Shown here: piece after piece, positions 26,829 to 36,360 of the stretch
Layout of the letters: each line of letters begins with the position of its first letter
How positions within the stretch are numbered: position 1 is the first letter of the stretch
Assembly: GCF_025144145.1 (NCBI RefSeq)
Contig: NZ_CP083548.1
Span: 112,418 to 176,417 of the forward strand
Source: Leisingera sp. M658
GTDB lineage: Bacteria > Pseudomonadota > Alphaproteobacteria > Rhodobacterales > Rhodobacteraceae
Direction of reading: 5' to 3'
Length of the DNA stretch: 64,000 nt
Notes under the pieces: generated by a model
The model's database searches: none
What the model was told of the DNA's origin: nothing
Seen by the model: the letters and a program-made list of their open reading frames with translations, nothing else
Program-made: the position numbers and the translations under genes

Positions 26829-29800
26829 TTATAAATCATCCAAAAGCGCGGCGAGGTCCGCATCCATTTCATCATCATCCCCGTCATCATCGTCGTCCCC
26901 GAACGACGCCAGCAGGTCGTCCAGATCCCCAAGACCATCGTCATCCCCGCCGCCGTCTCCAAGGTCCAGATCGTCCAGGCCGAGATCATCCCCATCATCT
27001 CCGCCCAGATCCAGATCAAGATCCAAATCATCTTCATCATTGCCGCCGTCCGCTGGTTCGGCCGGCTTTGGCTGCCCGCGCGGGTCCGGCGGCGATGGCT
27101 CAGGCGCCGGCAATCCGGTCCAAGGACCCAGGATCTCGCTGCCCTTCAAAGAATTGAAGGAGGTCAGCCGCACTTCGTCCCGCCCTTTAACCGCGCTAAC
27201 CGCCATGAACCCGCGCTCCTGCGCCAGCGCAATCTTGTCCAGGTCAATATTGCGTTCGGTGCAGGGCAGCGCCACCTGGTCACCGAACTTGTCGTTCACA
27301 TAATGATAGGGCATCTCCCCCAAAGTCATGATTTTACCCAGCTGCAGGGACGGCCCGTGCTGACGGAACGACCGCCCCAGCAGGATCGCTACCAGAACCA
27401 CCGGGTTGGCCCAAAGCATGCCCTTCAGGCCTTCGGTTTCAGTAAACTCCTCAAAATCGAACTCATAACAGGGTTCGGTCTTCTCACCATATGGGCGCCG
27501 CAGCAGGAACCGCGGGCTGACCAATCCCAGATGACCGGCCTCCGCCATGCCCTGCAGCGTATCCCAGGCATCGGCCACCAGCTTGGGCCGCTCCGCCTTC
27601 GGAGTCTTCAGGAACTCTGGCGAGATCGCGGCAAAGAACGGTGCATCCACATGCGCCGCCACCCGCGCAATCCGGCCCAGCAGTTCCGCATGCGGCGGGG
27701 TTTCCTCGAACTGATACATGCCGATCAGCGCCGAATAACCGCCGCGCCCGTTCTCCTCGTCCAGCGGCTCCCCGGTCAGCAACCGCACAAAGCCGGTCTT
27801 GGACAGGTCTTCTTCCGCCGCCAGATCCACCGCCAATTCCTCGGCCGAGATGTCATACAGCATCACATCCAGCGTATCGTCGTCCTCGATCGAGCGCGCC
27901 ATCAGATCAAGTGAGCGCCACTGCGCCTCCACCGACTGGAACTCCGGATGGTGCAGCACCAGCCGCATCGCGTCCGCCAGCGCCTCATCCACCGCCTTTT
28001 GCATTGCCGCCACATCGGGGTCCGGCAGCGCCCGGATATGCGGGCCGACAACGCGTGCCAGCAGCTCCTCCACCGGCGAGGCCGGGCGCGGGGTGATGCC
28101 GGTTGCCCCGATCAGCTGCTGAAAGGCGCTCAGCCGTTTGTCGGCCGGCACTGAATTGCCCGCCGAGGTCCGCTTTGGCGCCCGCGCCTTGGTGCCGTGC
28201 TTCTCCGCCCAGGCCTTCAGCGTGTTCGCCGCATGATCCGCCGTCGTGCCGCTTTGCAGCTGTTTGCGCAGCCCCACCAGCTCGGAAAACAGCTCAACGT
28301 TTTCATACAGCTCATCCGGGTGCAGCCCGTCCAGATCCTCCAGCTTGACCGCAATCCCGGCGCCGTCCTTGCCGATCGGCAGCACCAGTTCAGTCGCAAA
28401 GCTCTCGATCACATCTTCGACCGTATCCGGATCCAGCAGGATCGCCTTGCGGGCTGCCAGACCGTCGCCGGTCTCCAGCTGCCCCTTGGCCGCGCGGCCT
28501 GAGAAATCACCCAAGATAGCCAGCCGGAACCGCTTGCGCTGCAGCTTCTGCGGATCAGGGCGGTCCGCGCTCATGGTGCCATAGGCAAATTCAGGATCAT
28601 CCGGTACTGGAGCCGCCGCAGCTTCTGCCCCCGGTTCATCATCGCCGGCGTCCAGATCCCCCAGAAGCGCATCCAGATCGTCGCTCCCCGCGTCCCCGGC
28701 ATCCTCGTCCTCACCGCCAAGATCCCCCAGCAGATCGTCCAGATCCATATCGCCGTCTTCACCCATCAGGCTGTCCAGATCGGAATCCGCATCTCCCAGC
28801 CCGCCCAGCAACGCATCCAGGTCATCCTCGGCACCGGTGTCTTCAGCCGCTTCCTCCGCCGAGGCCTCCTCGCCGAGACCTGCCAGCAGCCCGTCCAGAT
28901 CCCCGTCTTCATCCTCGCTGCCAAGATCACCCAGCAGATCATCAAGGCTGGCGTCTTCCGCCTCCTCCGCGCTGTCCTCATCCAGCCCGCCCAGCAGCGC
29001 GTCCAGATCATCATCGCCCGCCGCTTTATCACCGGCGGCGCCATCATCGTCCAAACCGCCAAGCAGATCATCCAGGCTGCTGTCTTCTTCCTCCTCAGCG
29101 GCGCTGTCGTCGGGCGCGTCCAGACCGCCCAGCAAGCTGTCCAAATCATCGCCGCCATCCTCCGCGCCGATTGACGGCTCTTCATCCTGCTCACTCAAAA
29201 GCGCATCGAGGTCATCCGCGGATGCAGGCTCATCTTCGTCCGTCAGATCTCCTAGAAGATTGTCCAGACCGTCATCGCCGGCAGGCTCCTCCGCATCATT
29301 TCCACCATCCAGCAAGGCGTCCGAATCCAGCTCCGCGCCATCTGGCCCGTCGGCGCCATCGTCTTCGGCAAGGTCTGCCAGTATGTCATCCGGGACGTCT
29401 TCCTCGGCGCCCTCCTCGGGCGCATCGCTGCCAAGGTCCGCAAGCAAATCATCCAGACCGCCATCCCCGGCGTCATCTTCTGCAGGCGCCTCCAGTGTGT
29501 CCAGCGCAGCGCTCAGATCGTTGTCCCCGGCATCGCCCTCCGGTTCTTCCAGCCCGCCGAGGATACCGTCCAGGTCATCCTCCTCCTCGGGCGCGTCCTC
29601 CGCAAGATCCTCTGCCAGCCCGGCCAGCACGTCTGCAGCGCTGCCTTCGCCGTCCGCTTCCTCAGGCGTCTCAAGGCTGCCCAGCACCGCGCTCAGATCT
29701 TCAGCTGGATCCTCATCTTGCTCCGGGCCGCCCGCCAGCAACCCTTCCAATACGTCAACGGTCTCGTCTTCCGGCGTTTCTGAAGTCTCAACCGAGGCCA

Positions 29801-31436
29801 GACTGTCCAGTGCATCCGCCGCCGCGCTGCCGGTGTCTTCCTCCGCCGCAGCGTCTTCCAGCAGACCTTCCAGAACATCGTCCAGGCCGTCGTCTTCAAT
29901 GCCGCCTTCGACGGCGGCTTCAGCTAGGCTGTCCAGTGCCGCAGCGGCTTCGCCGCCGTCATCCTCTGCAACCGGCTCAACATCTGAAAGCCCACTCAGA
30001 ACACCGGTAATATCCTCGCCCTGGTCTTCTGCGATTTCTACCTGGGTCAGACTTTCCAGAGCTGCCTCCGCCGTATCACCGGCGGATGCCTCTTCCTGCT
30101 GTAAGCCGGCCAGCTCATCCAGAACCGCTGCGGAGGCATCAGAGACATCCGCGTCGGGAACATCCGCCGCCGCCAGGCTTTCCAAGGCGGCTCCCGCGGT
30201 ATCATCTGCCGCTTGATCCTCCGGCGCCTGATCTGCCAGCCCGTCCAGAATGCCAGTGTGATCCTCCGCGGGCTGCTCTGCAGTTTCAATCGCCGCGAGG
30301 CTTTCCAGCGCATCATCAGCCGCGGTGTCTGCCTGCTCCGGCACATCAACGTCCGCGAGCGCATCCAGGACACCGGAATGATCTTCCATTTCAGCTTCAG
30401 GCACGTCCGCGGCTGCCAGGCTGTCCAGCACCATCCCGGACACATCCTCCGCACCGGCGTCCCCGGGTTCCTGCGCCGCCAGCCCGGCCAGCACATCGCC
30501 AGAGGTATCCGCGTCCTCCGTTTCAGGCACATCCGCCTGCGCCAGCCCCTCCAGAACAGATGCTGTACTGTCCTGTTCTGCGGTTTCCGGCACGCCGGTT
30601 GCCGCCAAAGCCGCCAAGGCATCCGCCGCATCATCCCGCTGTTCAGGGTCCGCCGGTGCGGCGGCGCTCAGGCCCGCCAGCACGTCAGCGGAGGTATCTT
30701 CTGGTTCAGCATCCTGCGGGGCCGTATCCCGCAAACCTTCCAGAACCCCCGCCGAGGCATCCTCTGCCGCCTGGTCTTCCGGCACCGCGTCGCGCAGCCC
30801 GTCCAGAATTCCGCCGGATGCATCCGCGGGCGCTGCAGCCTCCGGAGCCGCCGCCGCCAGCCCGGCAAGCACATCGTCGCTGGTATCTGCCTCTTCTTCA
30901 GGCAGTTCCAGGTTGCGCAGGCTGTCCAAGGCCGCGGCGCTGCCGGCATCTCCTGCCGGCGCCGACACAGCCGCCAGCAGCGACGGGTCGTTCAGGATCG
31001 TCTCAATCAGCGTCTCGGCGCCGGTCTTGCCGTCCATATAGGCCATCAGGTTCTGCAACTGGGTGCGCGCCTCCAGCAGCGGGCGCAACGCATCCACCTT
31101 GGCGGCAATGGCACCCGGCGAAAAATCCGCCATGCTTTCAAACGTCAGATCGACCGCCAGACTGCCCTCGCCGGTCAGCGTGTTGGGCACGGTAAAGGCG
31201 GCGCGCGGCGCCATCGACTTCATCCGTTCGTCAAAATTATCGACATCGATTTCCAGGAACTTGCGGTCGGCAACTGCGGGCTGTTCGACCCTGGATTTGC
31301 CCGTCAGGTCACTCATCACGCCCATCACAAAGGGCAGCTGCACCTTTTTCTCGGCGCCATACAGCTCCACGTCATATTCAATCTGGACGCGCGGCGCCCG
31401 GTTGCGGGCAATGAACTTTTGCGAGCTGTCAGCCAT
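26829..31436 (-). CDS. Giant TssB - acidic 21-residue repeats - TssC-like fusion protein
   Basis: 1535 residues in four parts. Residues 1-155 are a TssB sheath subunit with about 19 differences from the separate TssB over 154 aligned positions. Residues 165-945 are a very acidic Ala/Asp/Glu/Leu-rich array of about 21-residue repeats built on a VLxxL core. Residues 950-1440 resemble TssC (HPEFQSVEAQWRSLD, SPRFLLRRPYGEKTEP.EFDFEE match the TssC segments). Residues 1455-1535 are an Asp-rich tail with DLDDLL. A separate tssB-tssC pair exists, so this is an extra sheath-like protein: possibly a sheath modifier, a multivalent scaffold or a regulator. Its ATG lies within the end of the sodium-channel gene (8-bp overlap). 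Function unknown; the domain reading is firm. Confidence 0.9.
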   Translation of the reverse strand: MADSSQKFIARNRAPRVQIEYDVELYGAEKKVQLPFVMGVMSDLTGKSRVEQPAVADRKFLEIDVDNFDERMKSMAPRAAFTVPNTLTGEGSLAVDLTFESMADFSPGAIAAKVDALRPLLEARTQLQNLMAYMDGKTGAETLIETILNDPSLLAAVSAPAGDAGSAAALDSLRNLELPEEEADTSDDVLAGLAAAAPEAAAPADASGGILDGLRDAVPEDQAAEDASAGVLEGLRDTAPQDAEPEDTSADVLAGLSAAAPADPEQRDDAADALAALAATGVPETAEQDSTASVLEGLAQADVPETEDADTSGDVLAGLAAQEPGDAGAEDVSGMVLDSLAAADVPEAEMEDHSGVLDALADVDVPEQADTAADDALESLAAIETAEQPAEDHTGILDGLADQAPEDQAADDTAGAALESLAAADVPDADVSDASAAVLDELAGLQQEEASAGDTAEAALESLTQVEIAEDQGEDITGVLSGLSDVEPVAEDDGGEAAAALDSLAEAAVEGGIEDDGLDDVLEGLLEDAAAEEDTGSAAADALDSLASVETSETPEDETVDVLEGLLAGGPEQDEDPAEDLSAVLGSLETPEEADGEGSAADVLAGLAEDLAEDAPEEEDDLDGILGGLEEPEGDAGDNDLSAALDTLEAPAEDDAGDGGLDDLLADLGSDAPEEGAEEDVPDDILADLAEDDGADGPDGAELDSDALLDGGNDAEEPAGDDGLDNLLGDLTDEDEPASADDLDALLSEQDEEPSIGAEDGGDDLDSLLGGLDAPDDSAAEEEEDSSLDDLLGGLDDDGAAGDKAAGDDDLDALLGGLDEDSAEEAEDASLDDLLGDLGSEDEDGDLDGLLAGLGEEASAEEAAEDTGAEDDLDALLGGLGDADSDLDSLMGEDGDMDLDDLLGDLGGEDEDAGDAGSDDLDALLGDLDAGDDEPGAEAAAAPVPDDPEFAYGTMSADRPDPQKLQRKRFRLAILGDFSGRAAKGQLETGDGLAARKAILLDPDTVEDVIESFATELVLPIGKDGAGIAVKLEDLDGLHPDELYENVELFSELVGLRKQLQSGTTADHAANTLKAWAEKHGTKARAPKRTSAGNSVPADKRLSAFQQLIGATGITPRPASPVEELLARVVGPHIRALPDPDVAAMQKAVDEALADAMRLVLHHPEFQSVEAQWRSLDLMARSIEDDDTLDVMLYDISAEELAVDLAAEEDLSKTGFVRLLTGEPLDEENGRGGYSALIGMYQFEETPPHAELLGRIARVAAHVDAPFFAAISPEFLKTPKAERPKLVADAWDTLQGMAEAGHLGLVSPRFLLRRPYGEKTEPCYEFDFEEFTETEGLKGMLWANPVVLVAILLGRSFRQHGPSLQLGKIMTLGEMPYHYVNDKFGDQVALPCTERNIDLDKIALAQERGFMAVSAVKGRDEVRLTSFNSLKGSEILGPWTGLPAPEPSPPDPRGQPKPAEPADGGNDEDDLDLDLDLGGDDGDDLGLDDLDLGDGGGDDDGLGDLDDLLASFGDDDDDGDDDEMDADLAALLDDL
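28604..30878 (-). repeat. Tandem repeat array in giant protein (about 35 units of about 63 bp)
   Basis: Encodes residues 187-945. Counting the xxVL core by position gives 187, 208, 229, 250, 271, 292, 313, 334, 354, 374, 394, 415, 436, 457, 477, 498, 519, 540, 560, 582, 601 and on, a period of 19-22 and mostly 21 residues. A typical early unit is DTSGDVLAGLAAQEP. Later units become denser LDDLLGGL/DLDALLGGL forms with DE-rich spacers. The units are diverged rather than identical, so the array is old or under selection for pattern rather than freshly amplified. The reading frame is kept throughout. Confidence 0.88.
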
Positions 31437-32283
31437 TGTCCCGCCCTTTCAACTGCGCAATTTCCGACCGCAACGCCTTGATCTCCTCGTGCAGCTCCAT
31501 CACATGCGCGTCCACCACATCGGTCTCCGATTTGACCAGATCGCGCAGTTTCTCAAACTCGGCCTGTTCATCGGCTTCCACCGCGGTCTGCATGGTGTTG
31601 ACCAGTAGACCGATGAACAGGTTCAGAACCGAAAACGCCGTGATCACGATGAACGGCACAAAGAAAGACCAGGCAAAGGGGAACTGCTCCATCACCGGCC
31701 GCACGATGCCCATCGACCAGCTTTCCAGCGTCATGATCTGGAACAGAGAATACAGCGACCGGCCCAGGGTGCCGAACCATTCATCAAAGGCCTGCCCGTA
31801 CATCATCGTGGCCATCACGCCGAACACATAAAACACGATAGAGATCATCACGATCACCGCGCCCATGCCCGGCAGGGCATCCAGCAGCGCCTGCACCACC
31901 GCCCGCATCTGCGGGATGACCGACAGCAGCCGCAGCGCCCGCACCACCCGCAGCCCGCGCAGCGCCGACAGGCCCTGGCTGTCGGGGAACAAGCCAAAAG
32001 ATACCACAATCAAGTCAAAGATATTCCAGGCCGAAGCAAAGAAGCGCAGACCATAGGCGAATAGCTTCAGCGCCAATTCCAGAACAAAAATACCCAGAAC
32101 AACAGTGTCGATGACATCCAACAGACCGCCCGCATGCGCCCGCACCGCAGCAGAGGTGCCAAGCCCCAGAGTGATCGCATTGAAGATGATGATGCCCAGA
32201 ATGGTATTTGTAACCCATTGGCGCTCAACAAATTCCCGGGCCCGGTCCCGGAGCGTCCCTTCGGTTTGCGCGCTGCTGTCCAA
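31429..32283 (-). CDS. BacNav-type voltage-gated sodium channel subunit
   Basis: 284 residues with six TM segments. S4 voltage sensor at 105-122 has Arg109, Arg112, Arg115 and Arg118 spaced every third residue. The selectivity filter TLESWSM at 185-191 is the bacterial Na+ channel signature (same motif as NavAb). S6 (FIVITAFSVLNLFIGLLV) is followed by a C-terminal coiled coil (about 236-280) typical of these tetramers. The start is a TTG preceded by GGTGGAG. Its stop overlaps the start of the giant TssB-TssC protein by 8 bp. A sodium channel within a T6SS operon is unexpected; it could supply a membrane-potential signal, or be protected cargo or immunity. Confidence 0.93.
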   Translation of the reverse strand: MDSSAQTEGTLRDRAREFVERQWVTNTILGIIIFNAITLGLGTSAAVRAHAGGLLDVIDTVVLGIFVLELALKLFAYGLRFFASAWNIFDLIVVSFGLFPDSQGLSALRGLRVVRALRLLSVIPQMRAVVQALLDALPGMGAVIVMISIVFYVFGVMATMMYGQAFDEWFGTLGRSLYSLFQIMTLESWSMGIVRPVMEQFPFAWSFFVPFIVITAFSVLNLFIGLLVNTMQTAVEADEQAEFEKLRDLVKSETDVVDAHVMELHEEIKALRSEIAQLKGRDNG

Positions 32284-32352
32284 TTTGTTTCTCCACCCGG
32301 TCTTTTATTCCTTGCCGGGCACGTTCTGCGCCCGGCGGTCTTTCATCACGCA

Positions 32353-33600
32353 TCAGGCCGCGTCGAACACAGTCCCGTCCAGCGCCTTGCTGGTGATTTT
32401 GTCGTAGGCATAGCCGCCGACCGCCCCGCCCACGCCCAGGGCCAGATCCTTGGCACCGGTGGCGATTGAGTTGCCATCAATCGGCGACAGCGCCAGGGCT
32501 GCGAATTTCAGCCCCTCGCGGAACACCTTCAGCGCTTTGGGGTCCTTGATCGTCAGCGCCTTCACCCGCTTCATCAGCTCCTTGATGTTGCTGGCCCAGC
32601 CGCGCGCGTCGCTGTACATGATCTGGATTTTGTCGATGGCATTCTGCACCTCGACATAGTTTTTCGCCAAAGCCGTATCCAGCGCTTTGCTGATCATAAC
32701 CAGCTGTGTCTTCTTGTCCTTGATTGGGTGCTTTTTCAGCTTCTTGCCGACCTCGGCCAGGAACTCTTTCTTCAGCTTTTCCTGCTGTTTCAGGATCTTG
32801 TTCAGCGTCTTTGACAGGTCATGCATTTTAACGACCATCTGGGCGTATTTCGCCTTCAGCGTATCCGCCGAATCCTCCACCGTTTTGACCGACGGCTGCG
32901 AGATGCCAAGGAACTCCTGAAACACCGCCGCCGACACCTCGTTTGCTGCATTCAGCGCCTTGTTCGAGGCCGCCTTTTCCACTACCGCCAGGTTCTTTAC
33001 CAGGATGGTTTTGGACTGATCGATGTTGATCGCCAGCTTGCCAATGTCCTTGGCCAGCGACACCCCGGATTTAATCAGACCGATGATGCCAATCGCCGCC
33101 CCCGCACCGCCGGAAAACGGCGAAGTGGCCATAGCTGCAATACTCACCGCCAGCCCGGCCAAAGTGCCTGCGATGGACACGCCGATCTTGATCTTGAACG
33201 AGGACCATTCCTTTTTCTTTTTTTGCAGGCTGGTCCAGGCCTTTTGCGCCGCCAGTTCCGCGCCCTTTTCGGCCACCTTGACGTCATTCTTGATGGCGTC
33301 GTTCAGCCCTTTCAGCTGTTTTTCCATGTCCTTGTCCGAGGCGCCCTTGGCCACCATCTGGACAAACAGCTTGTCGAACACCTTGCATTTCTTCTCGATG
33401 GTGTCCTTGGTCTGCTCCAGCACCTCGTCGGCACCGGCATGGAATTCCTGCTGCAGAAGCGGGTCTTTCTCGACCCCCTTCTCCATTTTCTTATCCAGTT
33501 CGACCACCACTTTGAACGACAGTTTCGGCGGCTCCACCATCTCCAGCCCGGACACTTTGATGTCCAGGTTTTTCAGGTCCATAACAACATGTTTAACCAT
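32353..33600 (-). CDS. Lysine-rich helical protein with central glycine-zipper hydrophobic segment, unknown function
   Basis: 415 residues, not recognised. Long amphipathic, Lys-rich helices (about 35-130 and 240-340) flank a hydrophobic Gly/Ala-rich hairpin at 138-180 (VSIAGTLAGLAVSIAAMA, GAGAAIGIIGLIKSG) that could insert in a membrane. There is no signal peptide. The C-terminus (LGVGGAVGGYAYDKIT) is again Gly-rich. The layout resembles helical pore-forming toxins, so a T6SS effector is one option; a structural partner of the very acidic giant protein is another, given the opposite charge. GGAAGGAAA precedes the ATG. It lies between tssH and the sodium-channel gene. Confidence 0.8.
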   Translation of the reverse strand: MVKHVVMDLKNLDIKVSGLEMVEPPKLSFKVVVELDKKMEKGVEKDPLLQQEFHAGADEVLEQTKDTIEKKCKVFDKLFVQMVAKGASDKDMEKQLKGLNDAIKNDVKVAEKGAELAAQKAWTSLQKKKKEWSSFKIKIGVSIAGTLAGLAVSIAAMATSPFSGGAGAAIGIIGLIKSGVSLAKDIGKLAINIDQSKTILVKNLAVVEKAASNKALNAANEVSAAVFQEFLGISQPSVKTVEDSADTLKAKYAQMVVKMHDLSKTLNKILKQQEKLKKEFLAEVGKKLKKHPIKDKKTQLVMISKALDTALAKNYVEVQNAIDKIQIMYSDARGWASNIKELMKRVKALTIKDPKALKVFREGLKFAALALSPIDGNSIATGAKDLALGVGGAVGGYAYDKITSKALDGTVFDAA

Positions 33601-33635
33601 AGGATTTCCTTCCCACTGATTACTCTCGGACGCGA

Positions 33636-36359
33636 TCAGTCAAACGCGTATGAAAACTCCCCGCCGGTGACGCCTATCGCAACTTTCTCAACTTCCTTGC
33701 CCTCCATCAGGCGGCGCAGAAATTCGTTTGAGATATCCGGCAGCATAGTGTTGGTCACAATCGCGTCGATCATCCGGCCGCCGCTGTCCAGCTCCTGGCA
33801 GCGGTTGACGATCTCTTCCACCACGGCGTCCGAATACTCAAACGGCACCCCATGCGACTCCTGGACCCGTTTCTGGATCCGGCCCAGCTGCAGCTTGGTG
33901 ATCTCGCCGATCATCTCCGGGCTGAGCGGATAATAGGGGATCGCCACCAGACGCCCCAACAGTGCGGGCGGGAAGACTTTCACCAGCGGATCGCGCAGTG
34001 CTTTTGCCATCCCCTCCGGCTCCGGCATCAGGTCCGGATCCGAACACAGATCCATGATCGTCTCGGTGCCAACGTTGGAGGTCAGCAGGATCAGCGTGTT
34101 TTTAAAGTCGATGATACGGCCCTCGCCGTCCTCCATCACGCCCTTGTCAAAGACCTGGAAAAAGATCTCATGCACATCCGGATGCGCCTTCTCAACCTCG
34201 TCCAGCAGCACCACGGAATAGGGCTTGCGCCGCACCGCTTCGGTCAGCACCCCGCCTTCGCCGTAACCGACATAACCCGGAGGCGCGCCTTTCAACGAGC
34301 TGACGGTATGGGCTTCCTGATACTCCGACATGTTGATGGTGATAACGTTCTGTTCACCGCCATACAGCACCTCGGCCAGCGCCAGCGCGGTTTCGGTCTT
34401 GCCCACGCCCGAGGTCCCAGCCAGCATGAATACCCCGATCGGCTTGTTCGGATTATCCAACCCGGCGCGGCTGGTCTGAATCCGTTTGGCGATCATCTTC
34501 ATCGCGTGATCCTGGCCGATCACCCGTTTCGCCAGATGTTCTTCCAGGTTCAGAATGGTTTCGATCTCGTCCTTGACCATGCGGCCGACCGGAATACCGG
34601 TCCAGTCGCCCACCACGCTCGCCACCGCCTGGTGGTCGACAATCGGCAGGATCAGCGCGCTGTCACCCTGCAACGCCTCCAGCTCAGCGTTCTTGTCCTT
34701 CAACTGCTGCATCAGTTCTGCGCGGTCCTCGTCAGACAGCGGGCTGGTCGCAGCGCCCTCCGCGCCGTCTTCCCCAGTATCCGGGGCTGCGTCCACGGGC
34801 GCGGCCCCCTCCCGGAGCTTGGCGCGCAGGTCCAGAATGCCCTCGACAACCGCCTTTTCCTTGTCCCAGCGTTCGGTCAGCCCGCCCAGCCGTTCCTCCT
34901 CAGCCGCTTTGGCAGCCGCCGCTGCCGCGCGCCGGTCTGCGACCTCATAGCCTGCAGTCTCGTCGCGGCCGATGATCTCCAGTTCGGTGGTCAGCGCTTC
35001 AATCCTGCGTTGACTGTCGTCCACTTCAGCCGGCACCGCGTGCTGGCTCACCGCCACCCGCGCACAGGCCGTGTCCAACAGGCTGACGGATTTATCGGGT
35101 AGCTGCCGCGCCGGAATGTATCGCGCCGACAGGCTGACCGCAGCTTCGATGCCTTCGTCCAGCACCTGCACCCGGTGATGGCTTTCCAGCATCGAGGCAA
35201 TGCCCCGCATCATCAGGATCGCCTTTTGAATTCCCGGCTCGTCAATTTTGACCACCTGGAAGCGACGGGTCAGGGCCGGATCCTTCTCAATGTATTTTTT
35301 GTACTCAGCCCAAGTGGTGGCACCGATGGTGCGCAGCGTGCCGCGCGCCAGCGCCGGTTTCAGCAGGTTGGCCGCATCGCCAGTGCCCGCCGCGCCGCCC
35401 GCGCCCACCAGCGTGTGGGTCTCATCGACAAACATCACAATCGGCACCGGGCTGGCTTGAACCTCGTCAATCACCTGGCGCAGACGGTTTTCAAACTCGC
35501 CCTTCATCGAAGCGCCGGCCTGCAGCAGGCCCACATCCAGCACCAAAAGCCGCACATCCTGCAGCGCAGGCGGCACGTCGCCGCGGGCGATCCGCAACGC
35601 AAAGCCTTCGACCACAGCCGTTTTCCCCACGCCGGCCTCGCCGGTCAGAATCGGGTTGTTCTGCCTGCGGCGCATCAGGATATCGACGATCTGGCGGATT
35701 TCCTCATCGCGTCCGACGATCGGGTCGATCTCGCCGTTCCTGGCCTGTTCGGTCAAATCGGTGCAGAACTGCTCCAGCGCCTCGCCCTTGCCCATCGCGC
35801 CCGGCGCCATTGAACCGGACGCCTCACCCGGTTCCGCCCCGCCGCCGGTCACGTTGGAACCATCCTGCGCGCCCATCCGTTCCTCAGGCGAACCATCAGT
35901 GGCGTCGTGGAAGTTATCCGCCAGATCATCAGCGCCGATCCTGGCCAGTTCCGGCGACATGTTCGACAGAATGTTGCGCAGCGCCGGCGTCTTCAGCATG
36001 CCCAGCAGCAAATGGCCGCTGCGCACCTGCCCTGCCGAATACAGCAAAGATCCCCAGACCCAGCCGCGTTCCATTGCGTCCATCAGATGGTCCGACAGGT
36101 CCGAGATCGTCGAGGCCCCGCGCGGCAGCATGTCCAAGGCACGGGTCAGCTCGGTCGCAATCTTGCCGGCATCCAGATCATAGTGCTGGATGATCCGGTG
36201 AATGTCGCTGTCCTGCTGTGCCAAGAGCTGATGCAGCCAATGCACCAGCTCCACATAGGGGTTGCCCCGCATCTTGCAGAACACGGTTGCGCTTTCCACG
36301 GCCTGGTATCCCAGCTTGTTCAGCTTGCCAAACAGCGCCACGCGGCTGATCTCGGTCAT
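33636..36359 (-). CDS. tssH: TssH (ClpV) sheath-disassembly AAA+ ATPase
   Basis: 907-residue ClpB-related ATPase that recycles contracted TssBC sheath. N-terminal helical domain (1-150), first AAA module with Walker [10 protein letters not shown] and [13 protein letters not shown], a coiled middle domain, and second AAA module with GTSGVGKTE and [12 protein letters not shown]. The N-domain is followed by a Gly/Ser-rich linker. AGGGAGGG precedes the ATG, 1 bp after the tssG stop. In most systems ClpV binds an N-terminal TssC helix; in the giant fusion that end is buried behind the repeat array. Confidence 0.97.
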   Translation of the reverse strand: MTEISRVALFGKLNKLGYQAVESATVFCKMRGNPYVELVHWLHQLLAQQDSDIHRIIQHYDLDAGKIATELTRALDMLPRGASTISDLSDHLMDAMERGWVWGSLLYSAGQVRSGHLLLGMLKTPALRNILSNMSPELARIGADDLADNFHDATDGSPEERMGAQDGSNVTGGGAEPGEASGSMAPGAMGKGEALEQFCTDLTEQARNGEIDPIVGRDEEIRQIVDILMRRRQNNPILTGEAGVGKTAVVEGFALRIARGDVPPALQDVRLLVLDVGLLQAGASMKGEFENRLRQVIDEVQASPVPIVMFVDETHTLVGAGGAAGTGDAANLLKPALARGTLRTIGATTWAEYKKYIEKDPALTRRFQVVKIDEPGIQKAILMMRGIASMLESHHRVQVLDEGIEAAVSLSARYIPARQLPDKSVSLLDTACARVAVSQHAVPAEVDDSQRRIEALTTELEIIGRDETAGYEVADRRAAAAAAKAAEEERLGGLTERWDKEKAVVEGILDLRAKLREGAAPVDAAPDTGEDGAEGAATSPLSDEDRAELMQQLKDKNAELEALQGDSALILPIVDHQAVASVVGDWTGIPVGRMVKDEIETILNLEEHLAKRVIGQDHAMKMIAKRIQTSRAGLDNPNKPIGVFMLAGTSGVGKTETALALAEVLYGGEQNVITINMSEYQEAHTVSSLKGAPPGYVGYGEGGVLTEAVRRKPYSVVLLDEVEKAHPDVHEIFFQVFDKGVMEDGEGRIIDFKNTLILLTSNVGTETIMDLCSDPDLMPEPEGMAKALRDPLVKVFPPALLGRLVAIPYYPLSPEMIGEITKLQLGRIQKRVQESHGVPFEYSDAVVEEIVNRCQELDSGGRMIDAIVTNTMLPDISNEFLRRLMEGKEVEKVAIGVTGGEFSYAFD

Positions 36360-36360
36360 C

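Noticed and set aside
24902..27157. 751-codon plus-strand frame opposite vgrG
   Set aside because: It spans vgrG, a gap and the end of the giant gene with no motif; a shadow.
28837..30216. Ser/Pro-rich plus-strand frame opposite the acidic repeats
   Set aside because: Reverse complement of Asp/Glu/Ala/Leu codons gives Ser/Pro/Arg strings; no independent evidence for coding.
26829..31436. Assembly artefact joining tssB to tssC
   Set aside because: The separate tssB and tssC are intact elsewhere, the frame is open for 1535 codons, and the TssC-like part is far diverged from the real TssC, so it is not a mis-join of those genes.
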